Source: Dirofilaria immitis (taxonomy: Eukaryota > Nematoda > Chromadorea > Rhabditida > Onchocercidae). Taken from it: 64,000 bases of DNA. The DNA lies in contig JAKNDB010000087.1 in assembly GCA_024305405.1 (NCBI GenBank), forward strand, positions 2,854,501 to 2,918,500, written 5' to 3'. The translations under genes and the position numbers were made by a program. The notes below the pieces were generated by a model. The model saw only the letters and a list, made by a program, of their open reading frames with translations. It was not told the DNA's origin and made no database searches. Positions 53,801 to 64,000 of the stretch are shown piece by piece; the first letter of the stretch is position 1, and each line of letters begins with the position of its first letter.

Positions 53801-56800
53801 CTTTTTGAAAGAACCATTAATAGTCTAATCTACGATTTTCGAAACTGTGACATCGTTGACCATCATTTATGACATCTATGATGATCCACTGATTTTCAAT
53901 ATTACAGATGGAACTTTTTTGCAAGGAATCTATTCTTTATTTTTCAATATTGCAAAATCTATACATATTATTTCCAAATTTTCGTTACAGCTCTTTCACA
54001 GTGTATTATAAAATTTTTGATTATCTAACACATAAATCATCCATTATCATCTATCTGATAGCATATATATTTATTTAGATTCTGATTCAGTACGTTATGG
54101 AATCGATGAAACAATTTATCGATATGCAGACCGAGTTAGACAAGCAAATGGTTTCGTTAATGTGGATGAGAAATCAGGAATTGTACGCTTGGCACAATCG
54201 CCGTACGATTCAGCAGGTGGTGTATTCGAATTACATATCACGAGTACCGATCTTTCTGATATTGCTTCTCACGTTGCCACAACTAAATTGAAAGTATATT
54301 TTAAAAATTTTGTTTTTTGATCTCTTTCAACTTCATTCTCGTTTTCTAGAAATGATCAGTATATATTTATTTGGTTGATGTTTAATTTTTCCTCGCATGG
54401 ATAAATGATAACTTTTAAGTTTTGCTTTAATGATCAGGAATTTCTTGTTGGAATTAACTTCTGATCGATAATGAACACTTTTAGAATTAAAGTTTCGGAA
54501 TATAACATTTCTCCTCAAATACAAAAATGGAAAAGCTAATGATATGAAAGATAGAATTAAATGTATTAAATGGTTAAGCAACAATTTTCATTGTTAAATA
54601 AATTAAATCAATTATAAAACATTGATTTGATCATTTTAGTAATTAACTTATCCATCTTTTAGTTGTTTACAAATGATTATTTGTCTTTTAAATTATGATA
54701 AAACTACAAAGTGTTGCTTATGTTTCGGTATGGGTATATGATACATCTCATATCATAGAAATGGATATCGATGAAAGTGCTAAAAATTTGGATATCAATC
54801 GATTAGAAAATTTAACTGAGTTAGTTTAATACTTCATTTAAGAATCAGCAAGTTTAGTATAATAGAAATCAGGACATTGAAATTTTCTAATTTAATTTGA
54901 ATAAAATCTCTTAGGACTATTAGTGAATTGTGTGAATGCGAGGTGTTACTATTCAATATGAAATACATAAATGCTGACGGACATTTACTACGTCAAACAG
55001 TACGAGCGCAATTTCTGTTCATCAATCAAACCAATGATGCGTTGCTTCCAGCTGATCGAGCCATATCAATTATCGATAAAAAGCACTGAATCCAAAAATG
55101 GTATTGCCAAAATTGAATGCACTTTCAAAGGTAAGTTTTGAATTTTCTAATTTAATTGGTACTCAAATTGCAATGAATCATGAATAATTGGAAATGATTT
55201 CATTGAAAAAGTTTTTTATTATTAAGAAAAATTTTTAATTCTGCTCTCTTAGGTTTTAGATTATTGAGTATTTAAAAATACTTTGCCATAGTAGTTTACA
55301 ACCTTGTCTATATTATCAATGGTGCAATGAGTTTCTCATTTCCAGACTATTTTCTCGATCGTAGAATTCGTGATTCAATTTTACCAAACTTTAAGTCAAC
55401 TCTATTCTACCGAAAGTGATAATTTTTCAAAAAAAAACAATTATTAGTTTAATTAACATGATATCAATCTTTACATAATTCTTTTTGATATATCTTTTAA
55501 TTGCATCGTCAGATAATAATTTCATTATGAAATTGGAATTTTTATTTAAAAGAAACAAATGAAAATTTTATTTTAATCATTTCTTTGCCTCTTTTTATCA
55601 TCGTTTTCTTTAATTTCGATGAAATTCTATTTCAGCACATAATGGATGTAATGAAATTATCAGATACAGTACCATACTCACATTTCCGTGAAGCAGCGCT
55701 TCTGTTGGCAATCTTTACGATTTTGCTCTTTTCCGTACTCATCGTATTCGCTATGATTCTTTGCTATCATCGTTCAAAGTAAGCTCTCTTCTAATCTCGA
55801 TTTTTGCATAAGTAAATTTTCAATAAATTTTGCAGATGCTGATCACATTACCTTCTCATATCTTTTGTTCTATTCTGGAATAGTTGAGAAGTGATTTGTT
55901 ACTCGTGCTTCAAATATTATTCCATGAATATCTGAACATCTATTACATTATATCTTATGATAACGTAGCTTAGCACTGACGGCCTTGATGATCTGGATTT
56001 AGATTTTTTTGGCTATTATAATTATTAATTTGAATCCATTAGCTTAATTAGGTTATTGATAATTATCGTCCCGTCTAATCCTCAATAGATCATATCTTCT
56101 ACAGTATCCATACATTGACTTCCAGGCTTCATGACAAACTAGTCAAGTTGATTTTTTATTAATTCCTTCTTGCAATTTTAAAAGTGATTAGAAAACTACG
56201 ATTTTGCTTACTTTATCTATCATTCCTTGCTTTTTTATCTTCTACTTGAGTCCGAATTCATTCTTTATCCAGTGCAGTAGCTTGATTTGCTTCATTATGA
56301 ATTTCCAATAGTTCCATTTTATCACATATTATTTCTTGTTGATTCTATTGATTGATCAATATTCATTGTAGATTCATACATGAAAAGAAAATGTATGAAG
56401 ATGAGAAGATAGCAGCAGGATCAATGAATAAAATTAATCGTCATAGACAGCCATCATCTTATGTGAAATCCGTTGAACATAATCTAAGGTATCATTATTG
56501 AATTTAGCATTAAATTAGATTTAAGAATAATTCGTCTTTTTAAACTTTTTGAAGAATAAATTAAAAGAATCGCTTAACTATTTGATATTACAATTTTATG
56601 GCCTTTTATGAAGATTTCGAATTGCAATTTTAAAATAAAAAAAAAAAAGCAGTTAAACAAAGTATTATCTTTATCACTATAGTAATCGAGCCATTTCAAA
56701 CAAAAATTAAATGATTTCAAACGCTATTGAAACATCCCTTTCTTCTTTCAAAAATGTAAAGTACACTTTATATTTTGTTAGTTTTTCGAAATAAATGCAC

Positions 56801-56919
56801 TTTTAAGAGAAAAATATCCTAATAAGACGGACGAGAATATCTACACTACCCAGGAGATCAAAATGTTCGTAGGTGTGGATGATACGATGAAACAGGTACG
56901 CTATGCTAATAATGATTAA
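44247..56919 (+). CDS. Single-pass transmembrane cadherin-family protein
   Basis: About 27 exons, about 1,410 residues. It starts with a signal peptide (MIIFAILSLLLSTITA-like hydrophobic start at 44247), followed by divergent cadherin repeats. Calcium-binding motifs seen are MDENDVEPRF, VDQNDNPIEV and VNDNGPVFE between repeats, plus AIDADPN, AVDEDSS, AFDRDIND and AMDPDL inside them. One transmembrane segment (ALLLAIFTILLFSVLIVFA) lies in exon 55636-55778, followed by a cytoplasmic tail of roughly 80 residues (RHRQPSSYV, ENIYTTQEIKMFV). Cadherins act at the cell surface in adhesion. I cannot name the nematode orthologue. At least six exons are open only if one base is added to a homopolymer, and one acceptor lacks its A. 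The 3' end at TAA 56917-56919 is by read-through; an alternative last exon at about 57475-57513 exists. Exons are listed separately. Confidence 0.85.
51133..56919 (+). other. Cadherin gene exons 15-27: C-terminal repeats, membrane anchor, tail
   Basis: Exons: 51133-51246, 51408-51677, 52009-52196, 52450-52585, 52915-53070, 53202-53290, 53564-53691, 54079-54293, 54728-54819, 54915-55130, 55636-55778, 56372-56488, 56808-56919. Exons 17, 19, 20 and 24 need one added base (in T3, T3, G3 and A5 runs). With those corrections the reading continues as KKCFDCEKNDRYALVIAAF, KRSFTIGRMDGILKLADKL, NSGEPPDTEDDVVFAIVKI and DKKALNPKMVLPKLNALSK. Exon 23 starts at TTTCGGTATGG, where a normal TTTCAG acceptor would be expected. 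The transmembrane exon is 55636-55778. Confidence 0.8.
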
Positions 56920-58640
56920 ATCACTTATCATCAATTTCAAAAGAAAAATACCAAAATCTGTCAGAATTTCCATATTATGCAATTCGGTAGATTCGATTAA
57001 TGATAACTGGAAAGTGCTTCAATAAAAATCGTAATTAACTGAATTAAATAAAATAAATGAGCTGATATTGAAGAGATAGAAAAAGAGATACCGAATCGGA
57101 TAGATGAATTATGACCATGTGATTTGCATATCATCAAATCTCAGTAATATCTAAATCATCACCTGATAAACCTAAGTAATTTTGAAAATAAAATAATTAC
57201 ATTTATGATAAAATGTAATTTCTTTTTCTCTTTCTTAGTTGTCCCTAATTTCAATAATTGATCATTTTGAAGTAAATTCGAATAGGACCATGCAATTTCG
57301 GTAATTCATCCTAGTAATAACATTAGACAGGAAATCAATATTGCTTATCTTCCATAATTCTTATTCACAAAGATACACCATGATAAAAGGTTTTCCCAAA
57401 CAAAATAAGCAATAGTAATAATATTTATGCCGCGAAATATGAAATCTTAAATGCTGCTCATGTTTTTGTTGTAGGTATTTTATGATGTCGTATATGTATT
57501 ACATTTTTAAGCCAGAAAAATAAAATTTAATTGGTGTTTTAAAAAAGTCAGTTAAAAAGATTTATTGATCAAAGCGTGACAATGATTTTTGTCAAGATAA
57601 AAAGCGTTTTGAGAACAAAATCGTCCCCGTTTTACCCGTAAAAATAATGCAGCATCAATTATATGTTTTTGAATAAAATAAATTAGGTATGTTCAGTTTT
57701 ACGCCGTGACATTTCCTGGTCATTTTATTACATTTAATTTTCGATTTTTTTTCAACACCAGCATAACCCAGTAAAACCTGAAAGCTTACTGAATTTCCAA
57801 GAAATAACAGCTAGGGACCTTAGGACATTCATTCCGTATGAAAAATTTTTTTAAATTTTATCATTTTAACTAACTGTCCCAGTTTTTCATTTCTAAATCG
57901 TCCGAACTATTTAATATTCCGTAATAGCAAACCACAAGTTTATTAATCAGGATAAATCTAATCACCGGATTCTAATATCAAGTTCAAAAGATGAAATTAT
58001 ATTCAAAAGATTGGAATCATCCAGAATGTTATCACTATTAGCGCCTCTATAAAATATTCTAATTATCTTAGCAAATAAAGTAATTTCCTGAACTTGTACT
58101 TGTCTTTTGGACTAGACAAACCTCTCATGAAACTTGATGTTAATATCGAAAAGAAACTAAGAATTACACAACAATTGATCCAAAGAAAATCTCCCTTTCA
58201 TAATATCAAGGATTTATAGGTTTTATCTTTTATTGTTACAATAAGGCAAAATATTATACTCGAAGATTGACTGTCTTTTAGAACTATAATTTCTTCACGT
58301 TTTCTTCAAAAATAATACAGAATGAGGAATAGGAAGTGAGGAATTATGTAACTTTTCCCAAAAATAGAGTAAGGAATGGAAGCCGAATGAAAAAGATCGC
58401 ATAACAAAGATCTTTTCCACGAAATTCCTTCACACATTTCCACAAACTGCAGTTAGCATGCAACAAAAATAACCAAAGCATTTAATGCATTTTGAAAAAT
58501 AATAAGAGAAACTTTATAAGTATAGTCATAATAAGAGAAATAACGGTAGTTAAAAAAAAATGCATAGTTGAATTCATAAGACCACTTAGAATTGCACCTA
58601 TTTTGAACTCGACTTAGTGTTACTGTACATTTCACCAAGT
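56920..58640. other. Region downstream of the cadherin gene
   Basis: AT-rich. AATAAA at 57021-57026 could end the cadherin transcript. A second possible terminal exon lies after TTGTTGTAG at about 57474, with a stop within 40 bases and another AATAAA just beyond. Nothing else was recognised. Confidence 0.45.
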
Positions 58641-59052
58641 CTATATTTATGAACGAAATGATGATAAACAGTTATCAATTGTAAATTTGAGTGATGTCAA
58701 ACAATTATCGGCAACATTCTGGACAGTTTCATTCATTTCTGAATCACCTGGGACAATTTTTCGAAGTGAACCTCTCCAAAATGGTAAAATCGATCTGTCA
58801 ATTAGAATTACCAATTTTTCCATTTGCTTACCATACAGGGTATGCATCACATTCCAATGCTGCTAAAAATTTAAATTATTTAATTTAAAAAGAAAGAGAT
58901 AAGAATTGAATCCTAAAAGTCTTCGAGAATTATTCACTCAACTTTTCTATTATTTCTTATTTTTGTATCATAGTAATAGGAGGACAATGTGTAATGTTTT
59001 TAATTATTAAAAATAAATACGCAAGCAATGAAAAACTAGAATTAAACTCTAC

Positions 59053-62000
59053 TTTTAAGATTTCTGTTATCAATATAGCACCAAATGCTGAATTTTCAGA
59101 AATTATTAGAGCGATCATTTTCCACATCAATCCTAAACCATTATTCTCCGGTGCTGTTTGGAGATCAGCATTTGCACTCGACATTTTTAAAGCAATAAAT
59201 AAATTTATGATGGCAATTTCACGACTACGCCATGCTACCATAGTTTCAGCGAATCTCTCCGAACGTTTTTTAGATCCAGAATGCATCTCAAGCTAAAAAA
59301 CAGAAAATATTAATACAACTTAGTAGAGACTGATTAAGATGAAATAACGCATAGCAATAGCATCAGCTTCTGAGAGAAAAAAAAATATTATTTGAAATTG
59401 AGAAATCCAATAATATACTGTCAAACATGACAGAACACATTTATATGGAAATTCGCATGAGGATGATTTATATAATCATCAAGATAACATGCAACTTATT
59501 TCTATTTCATCGCAACAGCTTACTGAAATATATTTAACCTCTTTTACCTACACAAATATTTATGATTTCTCAATTTAATAACAAATATACCATTCATCAT
59601 GACTGACTGACAAAAGCGGCGATGCAATAAACAGTTTGCCAAATAATAATTTTGAGAAAGTAATTGAGGATAACGCTAGCGATGACAGAACAGAGGTCAC
59701 TACTTTTAAGAGACTTATATCCTGTGGAACAAGATCCTGGAAATATAATAATATGACATAGATATGAAACAGAATCAAAAATGGATAAGCATAAAAAGTA
59801 TGAATTTGACTTTCCGAACAGCAAGACATGCCGAACATTACATATTTCACTTTTGGCTATGTTTGCATTAAAAGTCGAAATCAAATTTTCTTTTATAAAC
59901 CATATGTCCCGCTTTAAATTCAAAATATAATTTTCGGAAAATTCCAACGAAAGTGAATTCGAACTGAACGAACAATTCGCAACATATATGTTCTTTGGGT
60001 ATAACTAGTAATTTTCATAAAATCATCTCAAAAACTAAAGCGACATAATGGAAGTATAAGAGAAAATAAATAAATAAAGAAATCAATGTATTACCAAATA
60101 TGTGTCGATAATATGAACCATAACCCAATTATGAGCCTGTTTGTCATTTTTAAGTTAATCACCTTGTCGTTAAAACCAGAAATTGTCATACCATTGAGTA
60201 AATTGTTGAAAAAACGAACAATTTGAGCAATATCGCTTGGTTTTGCAAATTTCTTTGTTGATACCGAAATTTTTTCCTTTATCGTACATTTAAGTTCATT
60301 CTATAAATAATCATATACTAAAACGTCAAATATTCGCCAATGTTTTCTGAGAATGAGCACTAACTTTTGAAGACGTATATGAACATAATCTAAGAATCCT
60401 TGAATTAAAGCATAAATATAATTCTTGTTTTTTAAGCTGTAAGTTTTCATATCTCTATGGTTCAGCGACTATTGTCACATACTAAAACATAGATAATTTG
60501 TCGATTATAATATTATTTATCAGATAATGGTCATCACTGATTATTGACAAATAATGCTCGAATTTCATATTACTGCTTTGCAGTATTTAAGTCAAATTTC
60601 AAACTGCTGCAGTCCAATATTCAGTCTACTCTATCTTGAAAAATTATTACAAGTCAATTTCTTTCAGCAAAGGAGCCATATTTAAATATAATGCACATGA
60701 TTCTAAAATGCAACTTGTCTGCTCTAATATCGGTTGAAATTACTAATAAAAAGAAATGAAATAAACAATATATTTTCAAAGAATTTAGAAAAATCTAATG
60801 AAAAATTACTTTGACAGAATCAGGTATATTAGCCATATTTGCCATGAAAGTCCTTGCGAAATTTAGTTCATTTTCATAAATTTGATGATACTGACTGGCA
60901 TTTTTAATGTTAGCGTCATCCGATATACCGTTCTTAACAATCGCAGAATTATTTGATTCTTCTGTAGACACAAACCGGGTCATCGATTCATTTCCCTTAG
61001 CCGCAGTAGTTGTACCTATTTCGTTTGATGTGGTTGAATAAAAACAATCAAGTCGTTACAAGATTTCAGAATTTACGAAACAATCTTACAAAAAGTTCAA
61101 ATAAATTCACAGCAAAAGAAAAATTTCCGGGTAAAAAGATTTCATGGAAAAAATATGGACTCTATCTCACAATAAAAAAACGCCAGAATTTTGAAGGAAA
61201 AGCTTACACTGATCCTCCTCGACAATTTGTTGCAAAGGCCACGAAGTACTCCTTGAAGCTGATGATTTGCATGAAGAAACCGAATCCGTTCTTGTAAGCA
61301 TCGCGTGTCCACCTTTGAGGTTTCTGATGTGGACACAAATGTAAGTGTGTTATTTTTTTGTGGAGGAAGAGCAGATGTTGAGAAAATAACAGACTGCTGT
61401 TGAACTTCGGGTGTTATATATGATGATGAAGGCGATGTTGAAGTAATGACCTTTGAGGTTGAGTCTCGATCAAAGATGGAAGACATTGTACTGTTTAAAA
61501 TGGCAACGGTCACTAAAGGTGAAGCTGAGAAAATATTTGATGCCGATATATTAGTAGTTGCTGATAATGGCTGATAAGAGTTGCGTGCGAAAGAAACTGA
61601 AGCAGACTCTTCTACTGATAATTGAGATTTTGATATAATGAAAGTTGGTTGAGTTGCCGCAGATTTAGAGATGACGTCAGGTGATACTGCGGATTTTGAT
61701 TTGGGAACATAACTTTTGCTAAAATAGATGATAAAAGATGACTAAGAGATTTTGAAGTCCGTTGAAGTATGACAAAGCTTGCGACACATCGTACTACTTA
61801 AATTGATTTTAAATTAGGCTATCGATCCGAAATTAACATTTGCCTATACTAAAGTAAATTAAAGAGTCTTGTCTTTTGTAATAAAGATCTTCAACTGATC
61901 GCATTTTTCATTACACTCATAACAATTTTCTATTATCTTATTAGGTAGATTAACAAGTAAATGAACTTTCTGAAGATTCACCCCAATCTTTTCCTGAATG

Positions 62001-62061
62001 ATTCTTCTAACTCATCCTTTTGTTGCGAAAGAAATAACTCCAATATTAGCGGTTCACGCGG
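59053..62061 (-). CDS. Ser/Thr-rich protein of unknown function
   Basis: Exons (high to low): 61982-62061, 61210-61718, 60810-61015, 60163-60300, 59608-59736, 59053-59292. All have GT/AG borders and join without a frame break, giving about 434 codons. The first exon is charged (LSQQKDELEESFRKR). Exon 2 is Ser/Thr-rich with possible N-glycosylation sequons (NIS, NSTM), then a Cys/His patch (RCLQERIRFLHANHQLQ). Later exons look helical and partly hydrophobic (DISLLKVVTSVLSSLALSS; IAIINLFIALKMSSANA). No family was recognised. No start codon was found, so the 5' end is missing or is supplied by the exons at 62879-63203, which are in matching phase. The 3' end is either read-through to a stop at 58957 or a further exon near 58640-58755 (..NETVQNVADNCLTSLKF). 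Confidence 0.55.
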
Positions 62062-62311
62062 CTGAAATAAGTCTTCGTTAGTCAATTTAAGACAAATTTT
62101 CAATTCAGATTTTTATAATGCAGTTCGTAGTTAATCTACATTCCATGTTTTATATTTTACATTGTCTCAACAAGGAGCAGTAGCATAGATATCATGATTA
62201 GTAAGGATTTAAGTCACCAATCATAATGATCGAGATCTTTTCCATTCTCAATTCCATTAGAGAAGCTAAGAAAAGGCTAATATTAGCAACTGAAGGCTAA
62301 TTCATGGAAAA

Positions 62312-63203
62312 TCAAAAAAGTTCATCATTAAACTCATTCTCCTCAAGTGCTTTCTTATCAGTTTCGTGAGTACTAAAACCTTTTTCTATGAGTCTTTTTA
62401 TATCCTCTTTTGAAAAATCTTTAATCTCTTCCTCTTCCATTAATTTCTCTATAGCAGACCGTTGCTCTTTATCTTGGAGCATTTCTATTAGCTTTGCCTT
62501 GTTCTGAACGTTTTTATTTCTTCACTTCCGGCACGTAAAGCAAGTTGAGATGATTCCTGATATAATTTGTAAAAACTCTTATCCAGCTAAGGCCCTATGG
62601 TTATCGCCACATAGATGATGCAAACTTTTTTGATCAGGCATGAACTTCCTCCTTCAGATTATTATAATCCTTTGTTATTGCATAATTTCGCAACCAATGT
62701 CAATTATATAACAGAGGTTTCTGGTTGACTTTTAACGCACTTCAGTCTATATAATTTCAATATCAGAACTTCAATAAGGAACAGTATCTTCTATCGTCAA
62801 CCTTTCACAAGTAGAACGATACATAGAAGAAGAATAAACAGCAATTCCATAACAATCTTATCAATATGAAAAATATACCCGTGGCTGAAATTTCGCCATA
62901 TGCTGTCTCAACTTTTCATCAAAATTGCGCGAAACTCTTTCACGTATAGATTGGCGGAGTTCTCTTCGTTCTTCCAGTTTCTCTTCCAAAAATGCTCGTT
63001 GCTGACTCTGTATTTTTTCAATAAACGGTTTCGCCGATTCATATTTCCCATGTAGGACATTTGAATTTGGTGACGTGATAAACCACGATGGATCATTTTC
63101 ATCATATTCACTGGGAAAAAAATTGCAAAGATTATGATGATGCGCATTTCATGTGATTTATATAGGAAGTTTTGCATTTTTAATACTATCCTTGATCCGA
63201 CAT
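62312..63203 (-). CDS. Small Lys/Glu-rich protein, or 5' part of the gene at 59053-62061
   Basis: Exons 63187-63203 (ATG 63201-63203, MSDQG), 62879-63110 and 62312-62503 (stop 62312-62314) join in phase to give about 146 residues. The product begins MSDQGYEYDENDPSWFITS and carries long charged, probably coiled-coil stretches (FLEEKLEERRELRQSIRER; KLMEEEEIKDFSKEDIKRL), ending NEFNDELF. There is no signal peptide, so a cytoplasmic or nuclear protein is likely. Exon 62879-63110 ends in phase 0 and could also splice straight to 61982-62061, which starts in phase 0. The last exon could then be an alternative terminal exon. I recognise no family. The 17-nt first exon is the least certain part. Confidence 0.5.
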
Positions 63204-63341
63204 GAAAAGATTTGCACTTATTTTTTCTTTTATCAGTGATTTTTTTACTAAATTCCTAATTCATCGCTATGCATAATTTTATTCCAGTTTTTCATAACAT
63301 AAAAAAAGTTTTTGCTTTGGGCATATTACCTACCGCCACAG

Positions 63342-63342
63342 T

Positions 63343-63382
<40 letters not shown>

Positions 63383-63383
63383 A
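63342..63383. repeat. (TA)n-(GA)n microsatellite
   Basis: About 11 TA units directly followed by about 9 GA units, just before the acceptor of the possible exon at 63406. Confidence 0.95.
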
Positions 63384-63405
63384 ACAATCATCTCGAAACT
63401 TACAG

Positions 63406-63654
63406 TTCTTCGTCCGATATCCCGAAATGGTTAGTGTGGAAGCCAAAACGGCTAGGCATAGATCGCTTGATAATTTATTCTAAAACAATTGAAAAGTTGC
63501 TTAAATCAAAAAAAGATGACGCCACATCACTAATGGAATCATACACCTGGAAACTCAAAAGAAACAAAGGGAAGAATCAAAAACCGTCGAGAAAAAGTTG
63601 GAACTCAATGAAGAAAAGATAGTCCGAAATGCAAACGATAATCCCAGAATTTAA
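63406..63654 (+). CDS. Possible terminal exon of a Lys/Glu-rich gene
   Basis: After a CTTACAG acceptor (ends 63405), one frame reads SSSDIPKWLVWKPKRLGIDR and TIEKLLKSKKDDATSLMES up to about 63552. The next frame then reads ETQKKQREESKTVEKKLEL to a stop at 63652-63654. Adding one G in the GG at about 63550 would join them. AATAAA at 63733-63738 lies 79 bp after the stop. No upstream exon was found and no family was recognised, so this is tentative. Confidence 0.35.
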
Positions 63655-64000
63655 GCATGAGTACATCGGTAGTTTTTTAATTTATTTCACGATATAATTT
63701 TTAGATTTCAAACCACAACTTATTGTAAATTAAATAAAATATGGAATACTAAATTCATTTATTTGATGTCATTTAATGTTAACGTAATGATATGACGATA
63801 TTAAAGATTGATATTAGTAGCGACAATAATAATATTAATGATATAATAGCATTTAATAGGTATAATAATATTAATAAAAGTGCTCGATATTTCTCGATAT
63901 TGATATAGTAATGGCAATGGTAATAAAGTATGATAAGTTATATCACTATGGTAGCAAACTGATAATCGTCAATGATGATGTGACAATAATGAATTGAATT

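Noticed and set aside
61010..61297. 95-codon plus-strand open frame
   Set aside because: It is the antisense of the Ser/Thr-rich exon and its intron; the minus-strand reading has matching splice phases.

Overview
The window looks like nuclear DNA of a nematode, most likely a filarial or related spirurid species (inferred from AT-richness, nematode-type splice acceptors, a probable spliced-leader acceptor and worm-like homologues). Genes are cut into many small exons, so simple ORFs are mostly fragments. I rebuilt the genes by hand by joining exons at splice sites with matching reading phase.

Layout. (1) 101-1586, plus strand: the 3' part of a MYORG-type family 31 glycosidase whose 5' part lies left of the window. 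(2) 4520-25344, minus strand: a complete-looking let-19/MED13 gene, about 46-47 exons and about 2,590 codons, encoding the large subunit of the Mediator kinase module. It converges with gene 1. (3) About 25.3-44.2 kb: a long gene-poor stretch with dense microsatellites between 29.6 and 38 kb. (4) 44247-56919, plus strand: a single-pass transmembrane cadherin-family gene, about 27 exons and about 1,410 residues. (5) 62312-63203 and 59053-62061, minus strand: either two genes or one alternatively terminated gene, with a short Lys/Glu-rich product and a longer Ser/Thr-rich product that I cannot assign to a family. (6) About 63406-63654, plus strand: a possible terminal exon of another gene.

The main oddity is that several well-supported exons need a single-base change to stay open. 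The cadherin needs one extra base in each of at least six short homopolymers, and let-19 needs three one-base corrections. Consensus errors in a draft assembly are the simplest explanation, but the same-sign clustering in the cadherin deserves a check against reads and cDNA. No phage, CRISPR, operon-type or clearly new defence or toxin system was seen. The genes appear unrelated in function: ER glycosidase, transcription regulator, adhesion protein and orphans.
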